The notes: generated by a model from the letters alone, not told the origin. A stretch of 64,000 bases of DNA from Torymus aiolomorphi (GCA_036365515.1 CM070877.1:19100701-19164700); one strand, 5' to 3'. Positions 44,998-56,883 are shown, numbered from the stretch's first letter. Translations and numbers: made by a program.

Positions 44998-45360
44998 TCA
45001 CGCGACGCTGTTCTTACTCCTCCAAATAACAGGTAAATCATGGATTGCTGGCCGGTTTAGATGCATTTTCTGTGCGATGCTTTCCAGTACGTATGACTTG
45101 TGCGAGCTGGAGTCGATAAGGACGCGCACTATACACATTAACAAACCATGTCTACCGCCGCACCATGGACATTTTGTTTTACTTCGACACCATTGTGAAC
45201 CATGGTTTGGTTTCAAACACGCGAAGCAGAGACGTTTTTCTTTCGTTACAGTTTGTCTCGCGCTTAACTCCATTCGTTTGGCTTTGTCACAGCTGGCATT
45301 TTCATGTTGTTCTTGACAAAAAACACATGCAGTAACGACATTCGCGTTCGCGTCTTTCAT
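44998..45360 (-). pseudogene. BEL/Pao zinc-knuckle segment
   Basis: Carries CVFCQEQHENASC, CFACLKPNHGSQWC and CPWCGGRHGLLMC, the Cys/His knuckles typical at the gag-protease border of BEL elements. It runs into an IVRVLIDSSSHKSYV protease-like start before a break. Confidence 0.8.
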
Positions 45361-45417
45361 CGAGAGCAGGCCTGCGGCAGTAGCGACACTGTTACCTTTA
45401 GCGTTATGCTTAATTTT

Positions 45418-46405
45418 CTACCCTGTTTTATCGACTGGTAGTATCGCCTGCTCACGTGATTTTTCCGTGCTCTCGAAACCTTTCTTCGCTATCTGTATAC
45501 GCTCCTCGTTCTGTACTTCTTCTTCCAAGAACTTCATGAGGCTTTCTAGGCGCGCTCGAGCATTCGTACCACCATCGCTTTTTCTTTGCCATACTCGTAG
45601 AATCTCTTCTGGTAGGGACGACTCGACTAGAGGAAATAGCATTGCTGCACATGTGTCCGTCTTAACTCCCAGCGATTCGAGTGAACGCAATTGTGTCTCA
45701 AGTTTGTCGTAAACGCTGACTAGCGTACACTCGGATTTGTTCAGCACTAGTTTCAGTAATTCGCGCATGTAAACCTCAACGAGTAAATCCTTACGACCAA
45801 ATCTATTCTCCAGACCTTTTATCACCTTCGGGTAATTGTCGGCCGTGGGCGGGAAACTGTGCACGTATTCACTGCTCGCGATTTCTCTATCATGGACAGA
45901 AAATCGAATTTATCCTTCAGGGTGATGTCGTCATCGTCATGAACTTTTTTGTAGGAACTCCAAAACCTTAGCCATTCTTTTGGATCTCCGTTGAACTTTT
46001 TAATTTCGATCTTTGGCAGTTTGAATTTCCGAGAATTGTTCCCGGCGTCGCCCGGCGTGCCGCTCCTTGTGGGCGCTGTGCCGTCGATTCTCGACGCGGA
46101 GCGGGCGCTTTCTTCTGGCTTAAACGCATGACTTTTACTCTTATCAGTTCATATTTTTGTTTATATTCTTCTGCACCCTCCATCTCCGTGTCAAGTTCGG
46201 CGTCCGGCTTGTTTGCCTCTAACAAAGCGTCGAGAATTGCTTTATCAAAGGTATCCATTTCTCTTATCCGGTTTTCCAGCACCGCCAGAGTGGATTCAGT
46301 CATGTTTTGATTCGGCTCCTCTTTGTCCAACTTCGTCGTTAACACACCAAGGGTTTTGGAAAACATTGTCCGATGTGTGCTTCTAGCCTTCTTTAGTTTT
46401 TCCAT
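45418..46405 (-). pseudogene. BEL/Pao gag (DUF1759-like), frameshifted
   Basis: Starts MEKLKKARSTHRTMF, with a Glu/Lys-rich coiled-coil segment. After a frame change near 45968 comes the FNGDPKEWLRFW-like signature, then TADNYPKVIKGLENRFGRKD and VYMRELLKLV, characteristic of BEL/Pao gag. Frames change near 45968 and 45864. Needed for RNA packaging in a live element; here it is broken. Confidence 0.8.
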
Positions 46406-46904
46406 TTTGTTGTCTTTATTTTACAAAACCAATTGTACTGCCTCTTATCCGTGTAACGCACGTTAACCTCGTCCTGTCACGGTCAACAAAATATAGCGTA
46501 TAGGATAAGGTTTTACACAACAGTACAAAAAAACAACTCAAATACACAGCTATTAATATGAAAAAAACTCAACTCTCGATTTATTATAAAAAAGTTTGTA
46601 ATAGGCTAGAAATTACAGTGAGAAACGTTTTACATCCTCAACTCGGATCATGGCGCTCGAGCGCTCAATCACAAATTTTATTTTTCTCTCCGCCACGTTA
46701 CAAAGATCCGGTGAGCGACGCTAGTCGCGCTAGTGTCGCCGCTATAATTTTATACAGACGTTACATTTCCTTGTGCATGATTTACATACACATTGATCCA
46801 AAGAACATAACAATTCGCATAGGGTCAAACAGGATACGAAAACAATATTACTAAAATAATATAAAAACATTACAAATGCAGAAATTATGATAAAAATTCT
46901 ACAC
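46406..46904. other. 5' flank of the BEL/Pao remnant
   Basis: May contain leader or LTR sequence of the BEL element, but no LTR edge can be fixed. No gene recognised. Confidence 0.35.
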
Positions 46905-48337
46905 TTAGTGTGCAAACGCAGCCTAGCCGAGGTAGCCGTTATACAATTGCTGCAATAGTACTCATGCATGCAGGTCGCAGGGCTCAGCCAGATCAGTATT
47001 GAGCTTTCTCCTTCTGTTTTTCTCCTTTTCGCGGTATTAGTGTATATGTGCATATGTGCTGTGAGTATTTTTTTGTAATTGAGATTGTATAGGTATATGT
47101 AGTTAGGAACTCCCTTGAGTCCGTGAGCAGCTTAGTCTCCAGCGTTGATTAAAATTGTATAAAATTGAACTATATTTTTTATCAAATACAAAAGTTATGG
47201 ATAATATTAAAACAAAATTTTGTTTCCATATAACATTTTCATAAATAAAAATAAAAAACAATTATTATAATTATAATAGAAATTATGAAAACTATTTTTT
47301 TTTTAATTTTAAATATAACTACAATCATGGTATTTATATTCAATATTCCTATGTGCACTTTAATCATATCAATTAATACTTAATATATTTATATACATCA
47401 TAGACTATTTAAAAAGTTATCTAAATATATTTGTACATGTAGAATTAAAACGCAAACCTTCTACAAAAAAGAAGAAATAAATGTGTAAAAGTAAATGGAT
47501 AATTATTATTTAAATTTTACTGCAGATGTATTTATGTTTATTTTAAATGATAAAAACACGATAAAGTATTACAATGTTTGCAATAATAAAAGTATAAAGT
47601 TCTCCTGAGCATTGTGGTCGTGCCTTTACGAAGTTTTTACATAGAGAGGGGGGCAACGAGCGAAGCGAGGAGCAGGTGAGTGTGGGGGCGGGGGGATTCG
47701 CGTGCCGAAGGCACGCAGGGGGTGCAGCCTCCCTAGTTATCCATTTACTTTTACACATTTATTTTTTCTTTTTTGTAGAAGGTTTGCGTTTTAATTCTAC
47801 ATATATAAATATATTTAGACAAATTTTTAAATAGTCCATGATGTATATAAATTTATTAAGTATTAATAATTGATATGATTAAAGTGTACATAGGAATATT
47901 GAATATAAATACCATGATTGTAGTTATATTTAAAATTAAAAACATAGTTTTCATAATTTCTATTATAATTAGAATAATTGTTTTTTATTTTTATTTATGA
48001 AAATGTTATATGGAAATAAAATTTTGTTTTAACATTATCCATAACTTTTGTATTTGATAAAAAAATATAGTTCAATTTTATACAATTTTAATCAAAGGTG
48101 GAGACTATAAGCTGCTCACGGACTCACGGGAGTTCCTAACTACATATACCTTATACAATCTCAATTACAAAAAAAATACTCGCGGCACATATGCACATAT
48201 ACACTAATGCCGCGAAAAGGGGAAAAACAGAAGGAGAAAGCTCAATACTGATCTGGCTTACCCCTGCGACCTGCGTGCATGAGTACTATTGCAGCAGTCG
48301 TAACGGCTACCTCGGCTAGGCTGCGCTCACACACTAA
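46905..48337. mobile_element. 1.4-kb foldback element
   Basis: Left arm about 46905-47510, right arm about 47735-48337. They are mirrored through TTAGTGTG, GCAGCCTAGCCGAGGTAGCC, GTCCGTGAGCAGCTTA and AAAGTTATGGATAATATTAA. The 220-nt centre is GC-richer and contains a CGAGCGAAGCGAGGAGC stretch. No coding capacity. Arm divergence is a few percent with small indels. Confidence 0.8.
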
Positions 48338-49484
48338 CAAGGAGAGGGTTTCAGCTGCGGGAAACGGATTTTAGCGGGCATTGGAGAGTCGATTTCTGGT
48401 ACCTAAAAGTGAAGCCTAGTGCTCGCATTTCCGTCAAATGGACCCTTTTTCTTGAGATATGGACAATTCAACCTCAAATATTGTCTATTTCGTCAAAAAA
48501 TGATGTCTCTTCTATTGAGTGTCACATTGCAAGTATTTAAGATACGAAAACGAGGAACAAAAATAATAAAAGTAGACAGTAAAAGCTAAAATTTAAGCCC
48601 TGATTTATTAAAAAATATTGATTTTTCAGGAAGTTACAAGCAATCAAAGATAGGGTATGAAAATGGTTAAAAATTTGTCTTTATTTCAACCGATTAAGGA
48701 CGCTCTTGCACGACAATACAGTTTGTGCGCTCAGCGAGAGCATAAACTATACCATGCACGTCGTTCTGTCTCTCTCACTCTCGTGCAGGTCGTCTGCTAT
48801 TTGTGTTCATAATCATGAATTAAATAAAATATCTCGAAATTTCCCACGGCTACGTACAATTTGCAAGGTGTGGTTTGAAAGGGGAAGCCTCAATCTTTAA
48901 AGCCATATGTTTTTTACTGGTCAAAAATTTGATCCCTTTTCAGAAATACTCGATTTAACCTATTTTTTCTCGCCGTCCCATAAGAGTACATGTAAAAAAT
49001 GATAATTTCAAACGTTAATTTCTCAAAATTTTCCACGGTTATAGGGTAAAATAAACATACCATAAGATTAGGTACATCTTGAACTATTGAAAATGTTATA
49101 TCCCAGTTTGCAAATTTTCATGCAGGAGCGTCCTTAAATGGATCATATTTTTAATCATTTTCGTATCCCATTTTTGATTGCTTGTAACTTCCTGAAAAAT
49201 CAATATTTTTTAATGAATCAGGGATTAAATTTTAGCTGGTACTGTCTACTTTTATCATTTTTCTTCCTCGTTTTCGTATCTTAAATATTTGCAATGTGAC
49301 AGTCAATAGAAGAGACATCATTTTTTAACGAAATAGACGATATTTGAGGTTGAATTGTCCATATCTCAAGAAAAAGGGTCCATTTGACGGAAATGCGAGC
49401 ACTAGGCTTCACTTTTAGGTACCAGAAATCGACTCTCCAATGCCCGCTAAAATCCGTTTCCCGCAGCTGAAACCCTCTCCTTGT
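48337..49484. mobile_element. 1.15-kb foldback abutting the previous one
   Basis: Ends ACAAGGAGAGGGTTTCAGCT and its inverse. Arms of about 370 bp mirror each other (GAGAGTCGATTTCTGGTACC, GGACCCTTTTTCTTGAGATA, GTTACAAGCAATCAAA). The centre, about 48710-49130, is unique AT-rich sequence with CTCTCTCACTCTCGTGCAGG. It starts at the very end of the 46905-48337 foldback, so it probably inserted there. Confidence 0.8.
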
Positions 49485-50912
49485 AAGTACCTATACAGCG
49501 GAAAAACACATGCGAGTCGCGCGACCGCGAGCGCTCCCTGTGTATAAATATAAGATATGGATCGCGCGCGCTTTCTGCTACTCTATAAGGAAACAAAGAA
49601 AGGACTCTAACTTCGCGTATTATTAGAAATTTTTTGATGCCATTTATTCCAAATTTTTCACTTATACTGCTTTGAGTATCTTTGCAGGGTTTTCACTTTT
49701 ATTGGTTTAATTATTTTTGAGAAATTTGTATAATTATGCTCAATATTAGACTGAAAAAATGAACTTGATGGAGCTTTCAGAGTTGATTCCTGGAACCTAA
49801 AAGCTACGTCGAGTGCAAGAAATGTAACTCGTGAAATGATTTGAAATCGATTCTCAAAGACCTGATAAATCAAATTTCTTATGAATTTATGTTAAATGTG
49901 TGGGCACAGTTGTAATAATAAAATATTAGTATTATTGTTATTATACTTTTTAACAAGTTAATTAAGTTGAAATTAATAAAATAATTCATATCGAAATGAT
50001 TTTACTTACTTGTCACACCTGTAACTTGTACATATTATAACTTTATAATCCTGAACAACAATTACATATATTTTTTCTCAAATAAGTAGGCTTTGTCACA
50101 CCAAAAAGTTTCACATGCAGATTTCTACAATTTTCAATGATTTTGATTCTACAATTACAAAATAAAATTTTTGAAAAATGTACAAGTGACGTTCGCAACT
50201 ACAGCCGCAGCCTATCTGCCGACTTTTTACCGCCGCCTTGCGGCAACCAATCCACAAGCGCAAACGCTTACCCTCAACCCTTCCCGAGATATTCTCTTGT
50301 GCTCCGAAATATCGAAACACACTCGCACTCCACGCTCCTGGCCTAGATGCCGTGCAAGGTTCTCCCTCGGAGAGGATCACGCCTGACTTTTGCCGCTATT
50401 TGGCATATGGAGTGATTAAAATAGTAAAATTTCGTCTAACACAATCCTTTTTTTTATCTATATTAATCGTAACCGACTTTTCGCCGCAGTCCTTTTTTTA
50501 TGTCGTAAATTCCTCGTGCCTGATTATTTCTTTTGCTCTACCGTCTATTTGAGAGTTTTATTTAAAATTTAATTTTATTAGTATATATTTTTTTCTACTA
50601 CCCATTTTCCTAAACCTCATCCTCTCATGCTCTCTGACGCTGAGCTTACATCACAAGTTTTAGTTGTTTGTGTAAGAAAAATAAGTATGGATACATATAA
50701 AATAAATTGATTTTCAAAAGTAAATGTCTAAAATATAAAAAAAAAAAAGAACAAAAGTGGAGGCACTACTGTTAATTTATATGAGAAAAATAGTTATGAC
50801 ATCTTACACTGGATTCGCGGTCATAAGTAAATAGCTAAAGATTAAACTTCAGTGCTTATGAATTCATCGCACATAATTTATAGATGGCACTATTTAATTA
50901 TGATCGTGAATA
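49485..50912. other. unassigned intergenic stretch
   Basis: AT-rich with one GC-rich patch at about 50190-50390 that is open in several frames on both strands; no domain recognised. Confidence 0.45.
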
Positions 50913-51329
50913 CTAAAAAAGTAAGTAGGGGACTCTCCCACTACTTAACTTATTTTTGTTTTTATCTGGGAGGAAAATGGGAATGCCTCTTTGATTGGCG
51001 GGACTAGTGGCGGCATGGAAAAATGACATGAACTCCGTGAATCTTGGTGAGTTCCATCTTGTCCACGTAGATTTGCTTATAAATGGAATGCGGAAACCTG
51101 TTATTATTTTTAAGATGGTTGGAGGGGCGTTCAACTCTTTCAATTTCTCCTGATATCTCCTTAGTTGACCCCCTGAAAAATTGAATGGTATATAGTCATT
51201 TTTCTGATTTCCTACGAAAGAAATCCGACGGCTTATCCTTGAAAGATTCCCTTTTCTCACTCCTATGGGTTTAAAGTTGTTGCTTGGTTTTGTGTCTGAT
51301 CTGCTGTCTGACCGGTGTTGAGGTCTCAT
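50913..51329 (-). pseudogene. DIRS-like retroelement RT N-terminal fragment
   Basis: Contains GGQLRRYQEKLKEL, then TILKIITGFRIPF. This is the pattern seen at the start of DIRS/Ngaro-type reverse transcriptases (GxL..F...W, D..IL..I..GY.I.F). 138 codons open, cut off before the RT palm; the neighbour on the right is Gypsy sequence on the other strand. A small dead fragment. Confidence 0.45.
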
Positions 51330-51371
51330 CTGATTATTCGATGATTGACAGTTACTTGTTTTGTTTTGTTA

Positions 51372-52593
51372 GAATTTTTATGTTATCTTGTGAATGGTGA
51401 AGGCATTCGCCCCATTCCAAGTAGAGTTGAAGCCATTTTGAATTATCCTAAACCTCAAACAATAGCAGAATTGCGCAGGTTTGCCGGTACCGTAAATTTT
51501 TACCGCCGTAACGTGCCTCGCGCTGCGACTTCTCAAGCCCCTCTTAAATGCTTTTTTTAGGGATTCTCGCAAAAATGATAAACGCCCCGTTCTGTGGACG
51601 CCTGAAGCTGAGGAGGCCTTCATTCGTGTAAAGGAGGAGTTGTCAGCAGCAGCTTTGCTTGTTCACCCCCGCGTTGGTGCGGAGATACGCATCATTTCTG
51701 ATGCTTCCGATTCTGGAATGGGTGCTGCCCTTGAACAGCTTTCCCTCACCGGAATTTGGGAACCCTTAGCCTTCTTCTCCAAGAAGTTCTCCCCTTCACA
51801 GCGGAAGTACAGTGCATATGACCGTGAGCTCACGGCCATATATGAAGCTGTAAAATACTTCTCGTTTTTGGTTGAAGGCAGAGACTTCAAGATCTTGACA
51901 GATCATAAACCCCTTATTTATGTTTTCATGCAAAAGTCTGATAAGGCTTCACCGCGTCAAACGCGTTAGTTGTCCCTTATCGCTCAATATACCACTCAGA
52001 TAAAGTATACTAAAGGTGCAGATAATACGGTAGCAGACTCCCTTTCTCGTGTTAAGTCTATCAGACTGCCCGTAGAGATTGACCTCAATGATCTAGCCGC
52101 GAAACAGGAAGCTGATGAACAGTTGAAAGCCATTCGCGAGTCTCCGGATTATCCGTTATCGTTGAAACGCATCCAATGGGGTCCTACACATACCACTATA
52201 TACTGCGAAATCACTGGTGAAGCCATTCGTCCTTACATCCCAGTCGCTCCGTGAAACGGTGTTTAACATGTTTCATAAGCCTGCTCACCCAAGCCCCAAA
52301 GTCACCGACCAACTCATCCGGCAGCGCTATGTATGGCCCAATATGCACCGTGATATTCCGCGCATGTGTAAGAACTGTTTAGACTGTCAGCAGTAAAAAA
52401 TTTCTCGCCATGTAAAACTTGTACCCGATAAATTCGTCACACCCGATGGTCGTTTCGACCATGTGCACATTGATCTAGGCGGTCCCCTCCCTAATCGTAA
52501 TGGTTTTGAGTATGTGCTCACCATGATTGATCGTTTTTCGCGTTGGATTGAGGCGGTTCTGCTACGTGAAATGTCGGCACAAACGGTTGCTAG
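51372..52593 (+). pseudogene. Gypsy RT thumb, RNase H and integrase N-terminal part
   Basis: Order: GEGIRPIPSRVEAILNYPKP and LRRFAGTVNFYRR (RT thumb); a frame change near 51560; RNase H with SDASDSGMGAALEQ, YSAYDRELTAIYEAVKYF and LTDHKPLIY; a TAG in frame at 51967; KGADNTVADSLSR; a stop at 52252; integrase zinc region with CKNCLDCQQ; and the first catalytic Asp in HIDLGGPL. It ends at the foldback junction. Dead by several independent breaks. Confidence 0.85.
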
Positions 52594-53532
52594 CCCTACT
52601 GAAAAAACCCTTGTGTGAACCCAAATGTGTACCCACATGGGTTCTTACAAGAGTTCCCATAAGCGTTTCCCAATGAGTTCCCACGTGGTCTCCCACATGG
52701 GAAACCATCTGGCTAATTGACTGGGGATCCCATGTGGCGACCTGTATGGGATCCCCGGAGAGTTGATGAAAATTAGTTTGCACACAATTTATTTAAATTA
52801 TGTATTGTTTAGTAATGCATTAAATATTGTATAATAAATTTTCGGATACCATTTTATGCTTTATTAGATAACAAATTTTTAGTCTCCATTGTAAAGGGAA
52901 TATCAAAAACAAGGCAAGCCTTGTAATTTGGACTCTTCGTAAAGAGTCATTTGCACGTTTGAATTACACGGCTTATATACTCTCGGCCATTCCGTGTATC
53001 CACAGAAAGCACTACCGAAGCGCAGCATAGCGGCAACAAAGGAGAACTTGTGATGGGCGGCTCTCGGTAAAGAAGCTTCGTCTATTTATCCGCTATGTGG
53101 CGCTTCGGTAGTGCTTTCTGTGGATGCACGGGATGGCCGAGAGTATATAAGCCGTGTAATTCAAACGTGTAAATGACTCTTTACGAAGAGTCCGAATTAC
53201 AAGGCTTGCCTTGTTTTTGATATCCCCTTTACAATGGGAACTAAAAATTTGTTATCTAATAAAGCATAAAATGGTATCCGAAAATTTATTATTATACAAT
53301 ATTTAATGCATGACTAAATAATACTTAATTTAAATAAATTGTGTGCAAACTAATTTTCATCAACTCTCCGGGGATCCCATACAGGTTCCCACATGGGATC
53401 CCCAGTCAATTAGCCAGATGGTTTCCCATGTGGGAAACCACGTGGGAACTCATTGGGAAACGCTTATGGGAACTCTTGTAAGAACCCATGTGGGTACACA
53501 TTTGGGTTCACACAAGGGTTTTTTCAGTAGGG
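52594..53532. mobile_element. 939-bp foldback element, CCCTACTG ends, copy B
   Basis: Same length and almost the same sequence as 16513-17451. AG is duplicated (52592-52593, 53533-53534). The integrase frame is continuous across the two flanks once one AG is discounted, which fixes both ends exactly. Confidence 0.93.
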
Positions 53533-53534
53533 AG

Positions 53535-54240
53535 GGCATTTTATGACACCTGGGTCTCTCGCTATGGTGCCCCAAAGGTCATCACTTCCGATCAGGGTTC
53601 GCAATTTGAATCGCGCTTATTTACGGCTCTTTTGTCCCTAATAGGTTGCGAGCGTATTCGTACCACCGCGTATCACCCTGCGGCGAATGGCCTTATTCAA
53701 CGCTGGCACCGTACATTCAAAGCGGCGATCATGTGTCATGTAGACAAGGACTGGACTCGTATGCTGAGCACAGTATTATTAGGTTTACGTTGTCATCTTC
53801 GGCAAGACACCAATGCGTCTCCCGCGGAATTTTTATTCGGTACCACTTTGCGTCTTTTAGGTGAGTTTTTTCTCCCTGAAGACTTTACGCCAGATCCGAA
53901 TTTTTTTATTGAAGAATTCCGTGAGTTCATGCGTCAGATTCGTCCAGTCCACACAACTATAAAAAACGTGCGTTTTGTTTCAAAGATTTGCATAGTTGCA
54001 CACATGTATTTATGCGTAACATGGCTAAAAAGTCATTAGAAAGGCCATACACGGGCCCGTATAAAGTATTAAAGCGTCCATCCGATCGCGTCTTTGACAT
54101 CGAAATTAACGGAGCCTCACGTAGTGTATCTGTGGAACTCCTAAAATCCGCGTATATAATTCGCGATGATCTCCCCGAAGTACCTGCCGGTGGTCCTTCA
54201 AATGGCAAAATCAGCCGACCACCGTTGATCGTCCAGTATT
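53535..54240 (+). pseudogene. Gypsy integrase core and C-terminal part
   Basis: Continues with YDTWVSRYGAPKVITSDQGS (second Asp). The position 36 residues later that should be the catalytic Glu is Gln (NGLIQRWHRT), so the enzyme would be inactive even without the insertion. After a frame change near 53960-53990 the C-terminal part follows: MAKKSLERPYTGPYKVLKRP and VFDIEINGASRSVSVELLK. It ends with a stop at 54240. Confidence 0.83.
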
Positions 54241-54292
54241 AAAGACTTACGCCAGGAAGAAAGTATCCTTTGTTCCCACGACTAAAGCGTAA

Positions 54293-54682
54293 TGTAACTG
54301 TGATCACCTAGTTTGTAAGTGCTATCAAGTACAGTATAATTATTTATATTTATATTTTTACATTCATGTATTGCGTTGGCACTCGGGAGGGAGTGTATAG
54401 GGTCTGCGATCTTCCCTCTCGCTCTCTCTGCGAGAGTGGGGGAAGCAGCCATGTTGCGCTCGGCGAGAAGCGGCCTGCGCGCCGCAGTCGTTGCTCAGAG
54501 TTGAGAGCGTGCGGACGTTCGTCCGCTGTACACCTAGTACTCAATAAATCTCTTTGTTATATTGTTAACTCTCTGACTCATCATTCTCTCTCCTCTCCCA
54601 TTCCTATTCCTGGAACGTGTGAGAACGTGGGGTTCAAACATGAAGTAAGAGAGAAGGAGACGTAACTCCATACATTCTGACA
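54293..54682 (+). repeat. candidate 3' LTR of Gypsy copy 2
   Basis: Begins TGTAACTGTGATCACC about 50 nt after the pol stop and could end ...CATTCTGACA. It has TATATTTATAT-like sequence, a CTCTCGCTCTC-rich middle, and ACTCAATAAATCTC as poly(A) signal near 54541. No second copy is in the window for proof, and the last 60 bp also take part in the inverted repeat with 56405-56465. Confidence 0.4.
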
Positions 54683-55053
54683 GGCAAAAGTGTAACCCCT
54701 TTTTTTGCAAAAGATAGCCAGGTTCGCTCGGCGGAATAGTCACCACTAACTGGCTTCAGCGCCCCTCGCGACAAACGCTGAACTACGTAGCCATGATCCA
54801 TGTCCATGACAGGCTGACAGCGAATCCACATTGCATGATTTATGACCTATGACTATGACCGATGACAGTGAGAAAGACTAAAACGTTTTCAGCGGACATT
54901 TTATGAGAAATTTGCATGATAACTGTAAATAATTTATTTATATAAAGTAAAAATGTATAAAAACTTAAAGAAACTCTATACCGTAAAGAACTCTTATCCC
55001 CAAGCGGGGAGTGATGAATATATGTCATTTCGTGCTATAAATTGTAAGTTGAA

Positions 55054-55131
55054 GTGATAGCTCAGGTAGTTAAGGCGCATTGATTTTACCAGTTTGTTTT
55101 TGCAGGATTCGAGTTCAATCCTAGGCTCTGA
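55054..55131 (+). other. tRNA-like sequence, left arm
   Basis: A-box-like TAGCTCAGGTAGTTAAGGCG and B-box-like GAGTTCAATCC spaced as in a tRNA, ending CCTAGGCTCTGA. Anticodon and acceptor stems are poor, so it is a tRNA-derived module rather than a gene. Mirrored at 56041-56117. Confidence 0.5.
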
Positions 55132-56040
55132 AATTTTTGTTTTTTATGTTTTTCAAATTTTATTTCCAAAGATTATTTTAAAATAAAAAATTTAGTTTAA
55201 AAATAAATTTAGACATTTTAATTTCTTCTTCTAATAATTAAATGGATTACCGAATATAAAATTTGAAAAATGACAATTTATTTACAATATTTATGTTAAT
55301 AATAAAGTTATAATTAATTTAGTGAGTTTGAAAAGTAGATTGATATTAAAAAACATTTATTAATTAACATATAAAAAATTAAAGAGTATTTTTTAATACT
55401 ATAACTTTTTAAATACAATAAGCTTTTAATAAAATAATTACTTAAGTACACCATTATTCAATCCATCATTTTAAATGCCTTTTTAATACAATTCTAAAAT
55501 ACAATACGTCCAGCTTAAAACTGAGAAGAAAATGTTTACATCACGGATTCAACCACCGCCGCGAGATAATTTCCTAAGTATTAGCGGCGCAAAATTTTCT
55601 AAAGAAGCTCTCGACGCGTTTGTTTTTATTTTATATATACTTAAAAGATTTTAGAAATATTCTATGCATAAGCTGTATTTTACTTACATTCTTCTTGTAC
55701 ATTGTTGTTTATTCTGCTTGAATTAATATTTTGTTACATATAAAATTATATTAATAATCTATTTTTAATAACTATTGACGAATAATAATAATTATTTTAT
55801 GAAACAATTTCCATAAAAATGGTTTTTCGCAACGTTTACAATAAAACTTTCATATTGTAATTGCCTAATTACACGAAAATCTGACAAGCCTCTAACAATA
55901 AAATAATAAATGTATTATTTTTTTAAAGAAACAATAAAAAATACTATACAAATTTTATTATTTTTAATTAAATTAATTATTTTAAAGTAATGTTTGTATA
56001 TAAAAATTGAAAAAATGATTATTGAAAGAAAACAAAAATT

Positions 56041-56117
56041 TCAGAGCCTAGGATCGAACTCGAGTCCTGCAAAAAGAAACTGGCAAAGCAGTGCGCCTTA
56101 ACTGCCTGAGCTATCAC
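56041..56117 (-). other. tRNA-like sequence, right arm
   Basis: Inverse partner of 55054-55131. The A box reads TAGCTCAGGCAGTTAAGGCG and the B box GAGTTCGATCC, closer to the tRNA consensus than the left copy. Confidence 0.5.
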
Positions 56118-56358
56118 TTCAACTTACAATTCATAGCACGAAATGACATATGTTGATCGTTCCCCGCTTGGGGATTAAAAGCTCTTTTAGGTATTGAGAT
56201 CCGGGTTTCTTAAAGATTAAAGAAGGGTTTTATTTACATTTTACTTTATTTATATACATAAATTATTTACGGTTCTCATGCAAATTTATCGAAAAAAGGT
56301 CCGCTGAAAATGTTTCATCATTATTTGTACCGGCCGTAAAAGCCGATCGGCTGGACGA

Positions 56359-56462
56359 TGGCTCTGTAGTTTAGCTTGGCGATCTTTTGCAGAAAAGTGG
56401 CTCTACTTTTCGTACACGGAGTTACGTCTCCTTCTCTCTTACTTCATGGGTTCAAATCCCCA
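56359..56462 (+). other. tRNA-like sequence with perfect B box
   Basis: GGCTCTGTAGTTTAGCTTGG resembles a D-arm/A box and GGGTTCAAATCCCC is a perfect B box with a paired T stem. The spacing, about 83 nt, is long for a tRNA, with an inserted CTCCTTCTCTCTTAC stretch. The left mirror near 54620-54730 is degraded. Confidence 0.4.
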
Positions 56463-56470
56463 TAGAACAC

Positions 56471-56883
56471 GAGAGAGGCGCCACCGGAACCAACCTCCTG
56501 CGCGAGAGCGCCGCGGACTCGCGGAGCCGCTGCTCGCCGCTGGCCGCACGCCCCGTTATTCTCTCGAGAGACTGTTGAGTGCGGACCGCCTCTCCTTTTT
56601 GCACTCGTAATTCTATATTCGCGTTTAGAAGCAGAGTTGCGTATTATAAATCAGAGAGTGTTATCAGAGTGTCTTTCAATAAAGATCAGTTTCTTGTACT
56701 TCGGAGTGTTTATTTCGTACCACCATCCAACCTTCCCAGAGCGATCCACCAAAACTCCAACACTAAGAATATTTTCTTCTTTACCAACGGTCACTGTGCA
56801 ATATTTTCATCGGGCGTTCCGGCCGCTATTATATTTTTTTTCAGTAGCCCTCTTTTCCTCTTTGCCATCGTGAAAGAAGATAG
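56471..56883 (+). other. GC-rich LTR-like stretch
   Basis: GC-rich start (GCCGCGGACTCGCGGAGCCG), then a CAATAAAGATC poly(A)-type signal near 56677. It looks like part of an LTR in plus orientation, but no partner is in the window. Confidence 0.3.

Larger units (their letters stand above)
43817..46405 (-). mobile_element. broken BEL/Pao retrotransposon
   Basis: Minus-strand gag-pol remnant: gag N-terminal coiled region and DUF1759-like domain (46405-45418), zinc knuckles (45360-44998), protease region (44849-44481) and RT (44500-43817). At least three frame changes separate the parts. It ends inside RT before the YVDD box; RNase H, integrase and both LTRs are not seen. Confidence 0.85.
51372..54240 (+). 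mobile_element. Gypsy/Ty3 retrotransposon (copy 2), pol part, interrupted
   Basis: RT C-terminal part, RNase H, zinc-binding domain, and integrase on the plus strand, with a 939-bp foldback (52594-53532) inside integrase. It is 5'-truncated where DIRS-like sequence ends. Several stops and frame changes are present. Confidence 0.87.
54620..56470. mobile_element. 1.85-kb foldback with tRNA-like modules in the arms
   Basis: Outer arm segments TGAAGTAAGAGAGAAGGAGA and CGTAACTCC (54640-54670) are mirrored at 56408-56440. Inner arms of about 270 bp (54877-55145 and 56030-56325) share TTTGCATGA, CCCCAAGCGGGGA, ATGTCATTTCGTGCTATAA and a tRNA-like stretch. The 900-nt centre is very AT-rich and non-coding. 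It may be two nested foldbacks. Confidence 0.7.

Noticed and set aside
50111..50552. Overlapping frames of 69-104 codons on both strands
   Set aside because: Consequence of a GC-rich patch; no recognisable motif.
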